DNA of 64,000 bases from Nocardia bovistercoris (GTDB taxonomy: Bacteria; Actinomycetota; Actinomycetes; Mycobacteriales; Mycobacteriaceae). Location: NCBI RefSeq assembly GCF_015674855.1, contig NZ_JADMLG010000001.1, forward strand, positions 819,359 through 883,358. The letters are read 5' to 3'. The notes beneath the pieces were generated by a model. That model had not been told where the DNA came from. It saw only the letters and a list, made by a program, of their open reading frames with translations, and did no database searches. Every line of letters begins with the position of its first letter. The first letter of the stretch is position 1. Positions 56,179-64,000 of this stretch are shown piece by piece. Made by a program: the position numbers and the translations under genes.

Positions 56179-58341
56179 GTGAGCGATACCGAAATTGTCA
56201 GGCAGCAACAGCTGCTTCCCACCCCGCCGCCTGCTGTGACACCGGTATCGGCCGCCACGGCCGAGCAACAGTTGCCAAAAGATCGCTACCTCAATCGCGA
56301 ACTCAGTTGGCTCGACTTCAATGCGCGGGTACTGGCGCTCGCGGAGGACGAGTCCCTGCCGTTGCTGGAGCGCGCGAAATTCCTCGCGATCTTCGCGTCC
56401 AACCTCGACGAGTTCTACATGGTTCGGGTCGCGGGACTCAAACGTCGCGCCGAAACCGGCCTGTTGGTTCGTTCCGCGGACGGCCGCTCGCCCACCGAAC
56501 AGCTCGCCCTGATCGCCGCCCGCGCGCAGGAGATCGCCGATCGGCACGCGCGGGTGTTCCTCGACTCGGTGCAGCCCGCGCTCACCGCGGAGGGCATCAG
56601 GATCATCGACTGGGCCGACCTACAAGAGCACGAACGCAGACGACTATCGGAGCACTTCCAGGACCAGGTCTTCCCGGTGCTGACACCGCTCGCGGTGGAT
56701 CCGGCCCACCCCTTCCCCTACATCAGCGGCCTCAGCCTCAACCTCGCGGTGACGGTCAAGGACGCGGCCACCGGCGGCGAACACTTCGCCAGGGTCAAGG
56801 TGCCCGACAACGTCGACCGGTTCGTGCGCGTGCGGCGCACCGAGGCCGAATCGCCCATCGCGGCCTTCCTTCCGATGGAAGCGCTCATCGCGGCCCACCT
56901 CGATCTCCTTTTCCCCGGCATGGAAGTGGTCGAACACCATTCCTTCCGCATCACCCGCAACGCCGACTTCGAGGTCGACGAGGATCGCGACGAGGATCTG
57001 CTGCAAGCGCTCGAACGCGAACTCGCCCGCCGCCGCTTCGGCTCCCCGGTGCGGCTCGAGGTCTCCGACGACATGACCGAGCACATGCTCGATCTGCTGC
57101 TGCGCGAACTCGACGTCGACCCTGGCGACGTGATCCAGGCGCCCGGCCTGCTCGACCTGTCCTGCCTGTGGCAGGTGTACGGCGTCGACCGGCCGAACCT
57201 GAAGGACACCCCCTACGTCCCGGCCACCCCGCACGCCTTCGGCGAACGCGAGACCCCGCGCAATGTCTTCCAGGCGCTGCGCGAGGGCGACGTGCTGGTG
57301 CACCACCCCTACGACTCGTTCTCCACGAGCGTGCAGCGCTTCATCGAACAGGCCGCCGCCGACCCGCAGGTACTCGCGATCAAGCAGACCCTCTACCGCA
57401 CCTCCGGCGACTCCCCGATCGTCAACGCCCTCATCGACGCCGCCGAAGCGGGCAAGCAGGTGGTGGCGCTGGTCGAGATCAAGGCGCGTTTCGACGAGCA
57501 GGCCAACATCAAATGGGCACGGGCGCTGGAACAAGCGGGCGTGCACGTGGTCTACGGCCTCATCGGCCTCAAGACCCACTGCAAGACCTGCCTCGTGGTG
57601 CGCCGCGAGGGCTCCACCATCCGCCGCTACTGCCACATCGGCACCGGCAACTACAACCCGAAGACCGCGCGCCTCTACGAGGATGTCGGATTGCTCACCG
57701 CCGCACCGGAAATCGGCGCCGACCTGACCGACCTGTTCAACTCGCTCACCGGGTACTCCCGAAAAGCCAACTACCGCAACCTGCTCGTGGCGCCGCAGGG
57801 CGTGCGCGCGGGCATCATCGAACGCATCCAGCGCGAGATCGAACTCGCCCGCCAGGGCACGCAGGCGCGAATCCGCCTGAAGGCCAACGCGATCGTGGAC
57901 GAACAGGTCATCGACGCCCTCTACCGCGCTTCCCAGGCGGGCGTGTCGGTGCAGATCGTGGTGCGCGGCATCTGCGGACTGCGCCCCGGCGTGCCTGGCA
58001 TGAGCGACAACATCACGGTGCGTTCCATTCTCGGCCGCTTCCTCGAACACTCCCGCGTGCTGCACTTCCAGGCGCAGGACGAGTACTGGATCGGCAGCGC
58101 CGACATGATGCACCGGAATCTGGACCGGCGCGTGGAAGTCATGGCGCAAGTAAAGGATCCGCGCTTGAGCGCTCAACTCGGCGACGTCTTCGACTCGGCG
58201 CTGCACCCCGCGACCCGATGCTGGGAACTGCACGCCGACGGCGGCTGGACCGCGTGGCCGGAACAGGCGGGCGCCGAGGGCGTCGAGGTCAGAGATCACC
58301 AGGACTTCCTCATGCGACTGCGGAGACCGGATCAGCGGTGA
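56179..58341 (+). CDS. ppk: Polyphosphate kinase
   Basis: The ~720-residue PPK1 makes inorganic polyphosphate from ATP. The N-terminal [18 protein letters not shown] lies near residue 35. The phosphorylated-histidine region reads [10 protein letters not shown] and [18 protein letters not shown] (near 470-500). The phospholipase-D-like C-terminal domains include [16 protein letters not shown] near 610. GTG 56179 is taken as the start; another GTG at 56143 is in frame. The mutT1-type gene overlaps its stop by 4 nt. Conserved pairing with mutT1 matches Rv2984-Rv2985. Confidence 0.95.
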   Translation: MSDTEIVRQQQLLPTPPPAVTPVSAATAEQQLPKDRYLNRELSWLDFNARVLALAEDESLPLLERAKFLAIFASNLDEFYMVRVAGLKRRAETGLLVRSADGRSPTEQLALIAARAQEIADRHARVFLDSVQPALTAEGIRIIDWADLQEHERRRLSEHFQDQVFPVLTPLAVDPAHPFPYISGLSLNLAVTVKDAATGGEHFARVKVPDNVDRFVRVRRTEAESPIAAFLPMEALIAAHLDLLFPGMEVVEHHSFRITRNADFEVDEDRDEDLLQALERELARRRFGSPVRLEVSDDMTEHMLDLLLRELDVDPGDVIQAPGLLDLSCLWQVYGVDRPNLKDTPYVPATPHAFGERETPRNVFQALREGDVLVHHPYDSFSTSVQRFIEQAAADPQVLAIKQTLYRTSGDSPIVNALIDAAEAGKQVVALVEIKARFDEQANIKWARALEQAGVHVVYGLIGLKTHCKTCLVVRREGSTIRRYCHIGTGNYNPKTARLYEDVGLLTAAPEIGADLTDLFNSLTGYSRKANYRNLLVAPQGVRAGIIERIQREIELARQGTQARIRLKANAIVDEQVIDALYRASQAGVSVQIVVRGICGLRPGVPGMSDNITVRSILGRFLEHSRVLHFQAQDEYWIGSADMMHRNLDRRVEVMAQVKDPRLSAQLGDVFDSALHPATRCWELHADGGWTAWPEQAGAEGVEVRDHQDFLMRLRRPDQR

Positions 58342-59303
58342 GCGGCACGACGGGTTTCGACACCACCGGACATTTCTCCGACCCCCGAATCACCGCCAAC
58401 ATCCACGCCGCAGGAGCCCTCGTCTGGCGCGGGTGCGCCGAGGATCCGCGCACCGTCGAGATCGCCGTCGTGCACCGGCCGAAATACCGGGACTGGTCAC
58501 TGCCCAAGGGCAAACTCGACCCGGGCGAGACGCCGATCGCGGCCGCGGTGCGCGAGGTCGGCGAGGAGACCGGGCTGAGCTGTCGGCTCGGCCGCTACCT
58601 CGGCTATGTCACCTACCCGGTGACCGGGCACCGCAAGCTCAAACGGGTCGACTACTGGGCCGCCGAGGCGCTGGGCGGCGAATTCGACGCCAATGCCGAG
58701 GTCGACGCCCTCAGCTGGCACCGACTGGACCGGGTGATGGACACGCTGTCGTATCCGATGGACCGGCAGGTGGTGCGGGCATTCTCGCGGCTGCCCGCCC
58801 GGCTCGACACCCTGCTCGTGGTCAGGCACGCGAAGGCCGGGCATCGTGACCGGTTCGACGGTCCCGACGACGAACGCCCGCTCGAGCGGGCGGGTGTGGC
58901 CCGCGCCGAGGCGCTGGTTCCGAATCTACTTGCGTTCGGGGCGCGCGAGGTGTTTTCCGCGAATCCGCTGCGCTGCGTGCAGACCGTGCGGCCGCTGGCA
59001 CGCGCGCTCGGCGTCGAGATCGAGATCGAACCGTTGCTGTCGGAGGGCGGTTACGCCGCCGAGACCGACAAGGCCCGCGAACGCGCCGTCGACCTCGTCG
59101 CCTCCGGCTCGGTGCGGGTTGTGTGCAGCCAGGGCAAGGTGATTCCCGATCTGATGGCGTGGTGGGCCCGCAAGGACGGCCTGACGCTGCCGCCCGCGCG
59201 CAACCGCAAGGGCAGCGTGTGGGTGCTGTCGTTCGCCGACGGGCGGCTCGTGGCCGCCGACCATCTGGAGCGGTCGCTGTCCACCGACATCGTCAAAGCC
59301 TGA
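58338..59303 (+). CDS. mutT1: MutT1: NUDIX hydrolase fused to histidine phosphatase
   Basis: This 321-residue protein has an N-terminal NUDIX domain with the box [20 protein letters not shown] (near residue 57) and a C-terminal histidine-phosphatase domain with [15 protein letters not shown] near 158 and a downstream C-S-Q-G-K segment. In mycobacteria MutT1 removes 8-oxo-GTP and acts on diadenosine polyphosphates. The GTG start overlaps ppk (GTGA), so the two are coupled, linking nucleotide cleansing with polyphosphate synthesis. Confidence 0.93.
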   Translation: MSGTTGFDTTGHFSDPRITANIHAAGALVWRGCAEDPRTVEIAVVHRPKYRDWSLPKGKLDPGETPIAAAVREVGEETGLSCRLGRYLGYVTYPVTGHRKLKRVDYWAAEALGGEFDANAEVDALSWHRLDRVMDTLSYPMDRQVVRAFSRLPARLDTLLVVRHAKAGHRDRFDGPDDERPLERAGVARAEALVPNLLAFGAREVFSANPLRCVQTVRPLARALGVEIEIEPLLSEGGYAAETDKARERAVDLVASGSVRVVCSQGKVIPDLMAWWARKDGLTLPPARNRKGSVWVLSFADGRLVAADHLERSLSTDIVKA

Positions 59304-59327
59304 TCCGGCCGCACGACAGGCGGATAC

Positions 59328-59363
59328 GAGAAACGGCCCCGGAGGCTTCCGGGGCCGTTTCTC
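59328..59363. terminator. Bidirectional terminator between mutT1 and hupB
   Basis: A perfect 16-bp stem, GAGAAACGGCCCCGGA (59328-59343) with TCCGGGGCCGTTTCTC (59348-59363), loop GGCT. The stem's A/T edges supply short U-runs in both directions for the convergent genes. Confidence 0.85.
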
Positions 59364-59433
59364 CGCGGTACGGCGGGTGATTCGGCTGCGTTTGGACGAA
59401 TCACCCGGCGGCGTCGAACCGCCGATACGCGGA

Positions 59434-60096
59434 TCAGCGAGCGCGACGAGCCGGGGCCTTCTTGGCCGCGGTCTTCTTCGCGGGGGTCTTCTTGGCGGCG
59501 GTGGCCTTGGCCGCTGTGGTCTTGGCCGCCGTCGCCTTCTTGGCCGCCGCGGTCTTGGCCGCTGTGGCCTTGGTGGCGGTTGTCTTCTTCGCGGGCGCCT
59601 TCTTGGCCGCCGTCTTGGTGGCAGTCGTCTTGCGAGCGGCCGTCTTTGCCGGGGCGGTGGCCGCGGCCTTACGCGCCGTCGTCTTGGCGGGCGCCTTGGT
59701 TGCGGTCGCCTTCTTGGCGGCGGTCTTCTTGGCCGCCGTCTTCTTCGCGGCGGCCTTCTTAGCCGCCACAGGGGCATTCACACCCCGCTTGACCGCAGGA
59801 CCGGTCGCGGCGAGCTTCTGCTTGCCCGCGATGACGGCCTTGAATTGGGCGCCGGGACGGAACGCGGGCACCGAAGTCGGCTTCACCTTGACGGTTTCGC
59901 CGGTGCGCGGGTTCCGTGCCACCCTGGCGGCACGCTTACGCTGTTCGAACACACCGAATCCGGTGATCGTGACGCTCTGGCCTTTGTGCACCGCGCGCAC
60001 GATGGTGTCGACCACATGCTCGACTGCCGCGGTAGCCGTGCGCCTGTCCGTACCCAACTTTTCGGTCAGAACGTCGATCAGTTCCGCCTTGTTCAT
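59434..60096 (-). CDS. hupB: HU-family nucleoid protein with Lys/Ala tail
   Basis: The 220-residue protein has a standard HU domain at residues 1-90 ([15 protein letters not shown] start, [24 protein letters not shown]-binding arm). A ~115-residue tail of [14 protein letters not shown]-type repeats follows, as in mycobacterial HupB. The tail is histone H1-like and binds DNA non-specifically. GGAGGA precedes the ATG. It converges with mutT1 and is followed in reverse by leuD, as in M. tuberculosis. Confidence 0.96.
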   Translation of the reverse strand: MNKAELIDVLTEKLGTDRRTATAAVEHVVDTIVRAVHKGQSVTITGFGVFEQRKRAARVARNPRTGETVKVKPTSVPAFRPGAQFKAVIAGKQKLAATGPAVKRGVNAPVAAKKAAAKKTAAKKTAAKKATATKAPAKTTARKAAATAPAKTAARKTTATKTAAKKAPAKKTTATKATAAKTAAAKKATAAKTTAAKATAAKKTPAKKTAAKKAPARRAR

Positions 60097-60253
60097 TGAA
60101 TCCTCCGCAGACTAATGGCCCGTCGTCGGACCGACTAGGTACCACGGTAAACCCACTTTGAGCAAGAGTCTATGTGCCACGCCAAAATTCATGGTGGTTT
60201 AGCACACGTCTAGCTACCACACCCCATGGAGTCCCGCTATCGACATCCGGCGA

Positions 60254-60862
60254 TTACGCTCGCGAAATACGCTCGGGGAGGGTGGTGGGCTTCCAACTCG
60301 GCCTTGCCTTTTCGAAGTCCGTGATGACGTCGCTGCGCCGCAGCGTAAGCCCGATATCGTCCAAACCTTCGAGCAGACGCCACCGCGTGTAGTCATCAAT
60401 ATCGAACGGCAACACGACGGTTCCGGCGGTCACGGTTCGCGCTTGCAGGTCTACTACCAATTCGATGCCGGGCTGTTCCTCGATCATCTTCCAGAGCAAT
60501 TCGACATCGTTCTGTGACATCTGCGCGGCCAACAAGCCGCCCTTACCGGCATTGCCGCGGAAGATGTCGGCGAAGCGCGAGGAGATGACCACCCGAAACC
60601 CGTAGTCCGACAGCGCCCAAACGGCGTGCTCACGCGAGGACCCGGTGCCGAAATCCGGCCCCGCGACCAGGACGCTGCCGTGCTTGTACGGCTCGGTGTT
60701 CAGAATGAAGTCGGGATCGGAGCGCCACGCGGCGAACAAGCCGTCCTCGAATCCGGTTCGCGTGACCCGCTTCAGATAGACGGCGGGGATGATCTGATCG
60801 GTATCCACATTGGAACGCCGCAGCGGGACGCCGGTTCCCTTGTGCAGGGTGAAGGGTTGCAT
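60254..60862 (-). CDS. leuD: 3-isopropylmalate dehydratase small subunit
   Basis: The 202-residue small subunit of isopropylmalate isomerase, in the leucine pathway, starts [27 protein letters not shown]. It has the phosphate-binding [13 protein letters not shown] near residue 70 and [13 protein letters not shown] near 108. GAGGAG precedes the ATG. It lies 85 nt downstream of leuC. Confidence 0.96.
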   Translation of the reverse strand: MQPFTLHKGTGVPLRRSNVDTDQIIPAVYLKRVTRTGFEDGLFAAWRSDPDFILNTEPYKHGSVLVAGPDFGTGSSREHAVWALSDYGFRVVISSRFADIFRGNAGKGGLLAAQMSQNDVELLWKMIEEQPGIELVVDLQARTVTAGTVVLPFDIDDYTRWRLLEGLDDIGLTLRRSDVITDFEKARPSWKPTTLPERISRA

Positions 60863-60947
60863 CGGAATTCTCCTCGATTCGGTGAAGGTATCAGCGCGGC
60901 GACCGGCGCCGGTATCGCGGTCGGCGACGCGGGGATCAGGGCCGGGC

Positions 60948-62372
60948 TCAGTCCAGATCCGCAGGCGAGGACAGCGTTCCGCGGACCGCGGTGGCCGCCG
61001 CGACCAGCGGCGAGACCAGGTGGGTACGACCGCCCTTGCCCTGCCTGCCCTCGAAGTTACGATTCGATGTCGATGCGCAGCGCTGCCCCGGGGAAAGCTG
61101 ATCGGGGTTCATTCCCAGGCACATCGAGCACCCGGCCTGCCGCCATTCGGCGCCCGCCGCGTCGAAAATCTCGCCCAAACCCTCTTTTTCCGCCTGCGCC
61201 CGCACCCGCATCGAACCCGGCACAACCAGCATTCGGACCCCGTCGGCCACCCGGCGGCCCTGCAAAATGCTCGCCACCGCACGCAAATCCTCGATACGGC
61301 CATTGGTGCACGACCCGACGAATACGGTGTCGACGCCGACCTCGCGCAGCGGCGTGCCCGGCGTCAAATCCATGTACCGCAGCGCCTTCTCCGCGGACTC
61401 GCGCGCCGTCTGGTCGGCGATCTCGGCGGGATCGGGCACCGCGGCGCCGAGCGGGGCGCCCTGACCGGGGTTGGTGCCCCAGGTGACGAACGGGCTCAGC
61501 GCGCTCGCGTCGATGTGGACCTCGGCGTCGAACACCGCGCCATCGTCGGTGCGAAGGGCGTCCCACGCCTCCACGGCGGCGTCCCAGTCCGCGCCGGTCG
61601 GGGCGTGCGGGCGGTCGCGCAGGAATTCGTAGGTGGTTTCGTCCGGCGCCACCATGCCTGCGCGCGCACCCGCTTCGATGGACATGTTGCACATGGTCAT
61701 CCGCGCCTCCATGGACATGGCGCGCACGGCATCGCCCCGGTACTCGAGGACGTAGCCCTGACCGCCCCCCGTGCCGATCTGCGCGATCACCGCGAGGATC
61801 ACGTCCTTGGCGGTGACGCCTTCGGGCAGCGCGCCGTCGATGTTCACCGCCATGGTCTTGAAGGGGCGCAGCGACAAGGTCTGGGTGGCGAGCACGTGTT
61901 CGACCTCGGAGGTGCCGATGCCCATGGCGAGCGCGCCGAACGCGCCGTGGGTCGAGGTGTGGCTGTCGCCGCACACCACGGTGGTGCCGGGCTGGGTCAG
62001 GCCGAGCTGCGGGCCGACCACGTGCACGATGCCCTGGTCGATATCGCCCATCGGATGCAGCCGCACGCCGAATTCGGCGCAGTTGCGGCGCAGCGTCTCC
62101 ACCTGGGTGCGCGAGACCGGGTCCGCGATCGGCTTGTCGATGTCGACGGTGGGGACGTTGTGGTCCTCGGTGGCGATGGTCAGATCGGGCCTGCGGACCG
62201 GTCTGCCCGCGGCGCGCAGGCCGTCGAAGGCCTGCGGGCTCGTCACCTCGTGCACGAGGTGCAGGTCGATGTAGATGAGGTCGGGTTCGCGCGCGTCGCC
62301 TTCGCCCGCGCCGCGGGCCACCACGTGTTCGTCCCACACCTTCTCTGCCAGGGTGCGTGGGCGGTCGGCCAT
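60948..62372 (-). CDS. leuC: 3-isopropylmalate dehydratase large subunit
   Basis: The 474-residue aconitase-type subunit starts [18 protein letters not shown]. It has [20 protein letters not shown] near residue 134 and iron-sulfur cysteines in [11 protein letters not shown] near 348 and [13 protein letters not shown] near 408. AAAGGTG lies 8 nt before the ATG. It is divergent from an IclR-family regulator, as in M. tuberculosis (leuCD-Rv2989). Confidence 0.96.
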   Translation of the reverse strand: MADRPRTLAEKVWDEHVVARGAGEGDAREPDLIYIDLHLVHEVTSPQAFDGLRAAGRPVRRPDLTIATEDHNVPTVDIDKPIADPVSRTQVETLRRNCAEFGVRLHPMGDIDQGIVHVVGPQLGLTQPGTTVVCGDSHTSTHGAFGALAMGIGTSEVEHVLATQTLSLRPFKTMAVNIDGALPEGVTAKDVILAVIAQIGTGGGQGYVLEYRGDAVRAMSMEARMTMCNMSIEAGARAGMVAPDETTYEFLRDRPHAPTGADWDAAVEAWDALRTDDGAVFDAEVHIDASALSPFVTWGTNPGQGAPLGAAVPDPAEIADQTARESAEKALRYMDLTPGTPLREVGVDTVFVGSCTNGRIEDLRAVASILQGRRVADGVRMLVVPGSMRVRAQAEKEGLGEIFDAAGAEWRQAGCSMCLGMNPDQLSPGQRCASTSNRNFEGRQGKGGRTHLVSPLVAAATAVRGTLSSPADLD

Positions 62373-62448
62373 TTTCGATCACCTTTCGAAGGGCGGCCCG
62401 CGACGACCCCTCGGGGCTGTGAGCGCGACGCGAGCTGCGATATTGACA

Positions 62449-62482
62449 GCGATGTCACGGATGATGCGATGTCACGGATGAT
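62449..62482. repeat. Perfect 17-bp tandem duplication in the leuC upstream region
   Basis: GCGATGTCACGGATGAT occurs twice back-to-back (62449-62465 and 62466-62482). It lies ~80-110 nt upstream of the leuC start, next to the only TTGACA in the region (62443-62448, plus strand), and may be a regulator-binding element. Confidence 0.7.
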
Positions 62483-62576
62483 TCGGCGCGAGCCGGAGTT
62501 CGCACTCCGCGCACCGGTTCGCCTGTGCGGCGATCGTGCGCACGGAAGGTTCCGACCATCGGACCGACAGTGTGAG

Positions 62577-62631
62577 CATCGGTGACGTTCATCGGTGATG
62601 TTCTCAGCATCCGAGACGCTAGTATCGTTCT
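62577..62631 (+). promoter_or_regulatory. iclR leaderless promoter and tandem operator
   Basis: Two 13-bp near-identical units, CATCGGTGACGTT (62577-62589) and CATCGGTGATGTT (62590-62602), lie directly upstream of a -10 element TAGTAT (62620-62625). The ATG at 62632 follows after 6 nt, so the mRNA is probably leaderless. The repeats overlap the -35 position, fitting autorepression by the IclR protein. Confidence 0.6.
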
Positions 62632-63333
62632 ATGAGACAGCATAGCGGTATAGGCGTCCTCGACAAAGCAGTGGCGGTCCTCTACGCCGTCGCCGAGCAC
62701 CCGTGCGGCCTCAACGAACTCTGCACCCGCACCGGCCTGCCGCGCGCCACCGCGCACCGCCTCGCGGTCGGCCTGGAAGTGCACCGCCTGCTGGCCAGGG
62801 ACGGCAACGGCCTGTGGCGCCCCGGGCCTGCGCTGGCCGAACTGGCCGCGGGCGCCGCCGACCCGCTACAGGAGGCCGCGGGCGCGATCCTGCCCCGCTT
62901 GCGCGAGATCACCGGCGAGAGCGTGCAGCTCTACTGCCGTGACGGAAATGCGCGGGTCTGCGTCGCCGCGTTGGAACCACCGGTCGGCCTGCGCGACACC
63001 GTCCCCGTCGGCTCCCGCCTGCCACTCACCGCGGGCTCCGCCGCCAAGGTCCTGCTGGCCTGGGCCGACCCCGAACTCCAACGCACCATTCTCGCCGACG
63101 CCGTCTTCGGCGAGCGCGCTCTCGCCGAGGTCCGCAAGCGCGGCTGGGCCCAGAGCGCCGCCGAACGCGCCGCGGGCGTGGCCAGCGTCTCGGCCCCCGT
63201 CCGCGACGCGGCAGGCGCCGTGGTCGCCGCGGTCTCGGTCTCCGGCCCCATAGACCGCATGGGCCGCCGACCGGGCGCCCGCTGGGCCGCCGACCTCGTC
63301 GCCGCCGCCGACGCCCTGCACAAACGCCTATGA
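62632..63333 (+). CDS. IclR-family transcriptional regulator
   Basis: This 233-residue protein has an N-terminal winged helix-turn-helix (NELCTRTGLPRATAHRLAVGLEVHRLL, residues ~27-53) and a C-terminal IclR ligand domain with LTAGSAAKVLLAWADP near 131 and VSAPVRDAAGAVVAAVSVSGP near 185. It is divergent from leuC and corresponds to M. tuberculosis Rv2989. Control of leuCD and of itself is inferred from position. It starts at ATG 62632. Confidence 0.92.
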   Translation: MRQHSGIGVLDKAVAVLYAVAEHPCGLNELCTRTGLPRATAHRLAVGLEVHRLLARDGNGLWRPGPALAELAAGAADPLQEAAGAILPRLREITGESVQLYCRDGNARVCVAALEPPVGLRDTVPVGSRLPLTAGSAAKVLLAWADPELQRTILADAVFGERALAEVRKRGWAQSAAERAAGVASVSAPVRDAAGAVVAAVSVSGPIDRMGRRPGARWAADLVAAADALHKRL

Positions 63334-63468
63334 CAACTTCTGTCGACGCGCACCGTAAAACCCGATGACACCCACCCACCCGAACCACTAGCGTCGACCC
63401 ATCCATAGGTCCGGCCGGACACCCCACCCCCAAGAGCGGTAGCCGCGCCGCGAAGCGAGGAGCAGTCG

Positions 63469-63651
63469 ATGACGAAGGCACGAAATTCCCCCAACGGCTC
63501 CGACGAAGTGAAACGCAAGTTCAAGGAGGCCCTGGACCGCAAGAACGCCCAGGCCACCCGCAAGAACGACCACCTGGACGGCACCTCGAAAGCAGCGGGC
63601 CCCCACACCCCCGCCTCCCACAAGAGAGAGTTCCGCCGCAAGAGCGGCTAG
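63469..63651 (+). CDS. DUF5302 small basic protein
   Basis: The 60-residue, Lys/Arg/Asn-rich protein contains DEVKRKFKEALDRKNAQ and ends HKREFRRKSG, the pattern of actinobacterial DUF5302 proteins. It is probably disordered in isolation. The function is unknown. A hairpin terminator follows immediately. Confidence 0.82.
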   Translation: MTKARNSPNGSDEVKRKFKEALDRKNAQATRKNDHLDGTSKAAGPHTPASHKREFRRKSG

Positions 63652-63663
63652 CTCCCCCACCAA

Positions 63664-63693
63664 GAGAAGCCTCCCGCCCCCGGGAGGCTTCTC
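63664..63693 (+). terminator. Terminator after the DUF5302 gene
   Basis: GAGAAGCCTCCCG (63664-63676) and CGGGAGGCTTCTC (63681-63693) form a perfect 13-bp stem with loop CCCC, 12 nt after the stop codon. Confidence 0.85.
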
Positions 63694-63699
63694 GCGTTC

Positions 63700-64000
63700 C
63701 AGGAGCCTTCACCCACCTGACACACACCCCGTCCCCACCCAAACGACCACCACCGTCCCCACCCGAACCACCATCCCCAGCACAACCCCAGCTACCCCCA
63801 CCGAAACCCACCCCGACAGCCAAAACAAACCGACCGGAACTCACTTTTATCCCCAACAAATCAGACGATTCCCCCACAAAGCAAACCCCACGCACCCCCA
63901 ACAAATCCCCCGAACCAAGATCACCCCAACAAAATCCCCCACCCCACCCCCACCGAAACATCCCCACTTCCCCCACCACAACACGCAAGAATTTCCCAAA
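63700..64000. other. Cytosine/adenine-rich, guanine-poor intergenic tail
   Basis: The plus strand is dominated by C and A with almost no G, with recurring CCCCAACAAATC and CCACC words, to the window edge. No plausible gene is visible; the minus-strand open frame translates to Gly/Trp/Val-rich nonsense. Confidence 0.6.

Noticed and set aside
56307..58337. Apparent N-terminal extension of MutT1 through the ppk gene
   Set aside because: The extension is an alternative frame of ppk. The true start is the GTG overlapping the ppk stop, exactly where the NUDIX protein begins.
63521..63988. Minus-strand gene at the right edge
   Set aside because: Translation is Gly/Trp/Val/Cys-rich without structure. 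It follows from the guanine-poor plus strand and overlaps the DUF5302 gene and its terminator.

Overview
The window is about 64 kb of very GC-rich DNA with tightly packed genes. It looks like the chromosome of a mycolic-acid actinobacterium, most likely Nocardia or a close relative. The reasons are mycothiol-dependent formaldehyde dehydrogenase (mscR), an HU protein with a long Lys/Ala tail (hupB), the DivIVA-like protein SepIVA, an F420 biosynthesis gene (cofC), a RamB-type regulator, frequent GTG starts, apparent leaderless promoters, and gene order matching Mycobacterium tuberculosis. The genus is an inference from gene content; no rRNA or other taxonomic marker is present. I saw no prophage, insertion sequence, CRISPR array, tRNA or rRNA.

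Layout. 1-4.4 kb: the end of a disordered charged protein, a DUF1707 membrane protein, the mscR-metallohydrolase pair and a DUF350 membrane protein. 4.4-6.6 kb: an ATP-grasp ligase and a proline-rich YgiB-like protein that form a module with DUF350. 6.6-7.6 kb: acyP and an OsmC gene, which in M. tuberculosis sit directly beside mutM. 7.9-26.8 kb: a 19-kb block inserted between OsmC and mutM. It carries kdpDE, a CYTH-CHAD protein, a secreted serine-hydrolase-like protein, an AraC/VOC pair, a UvrA-like ABC protein, a toxin-antitoxin pair, kdpFABC, a tethered PstS-like protein, a PHP phosphoesterase and a DHFR-like reductase. 26.8-37.2 kb: mutM-rnc-rpmF-DUF177-sepIVA, gtrA, coaD, a VOC protein, a WYL regulator, rsmD and pyc. 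37.4-42.5 kb: metE under a cobalamin riboswitch, then ramB. 42.5-63.3 kb: recG, a FakA-like protein, rpmB, ung, thiL, DUF3515, ddl, gpsA, cofC, ppk, mutT1, hupB, leuDC and an IclR regulator, in the order of M. tuberculosis Rv2973c-Rv2989 with three small gene insertions.

How genes work together. KdpD/KdpE should control the KdpFABC potassium pump, but the two loci are separated by about 7 kb of unrelated genes. mscR and its downstream metallohydrolase act in mycothiol-linked formaldehyde detoxification. MutM, Ung, MutT1 and RecG give a base-excision, nucleotide-pool and recombination repair set. Ppk makes polyphosphate, and the CHAD protein may bind it. leuCD and the divergent IclR gene form a leucine-pathway unit. 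RamB and pyruvate carboxylase both belong to central carbon control.

The least described items are the YgiB/ATP-grasp/DUF350 module, an enlarged cysteine-bearing KdpC, a 27-residue peptide gene ahead of kdpF, and an acetyltransferase whose start codon lies in a 24-bp tandem repeat.
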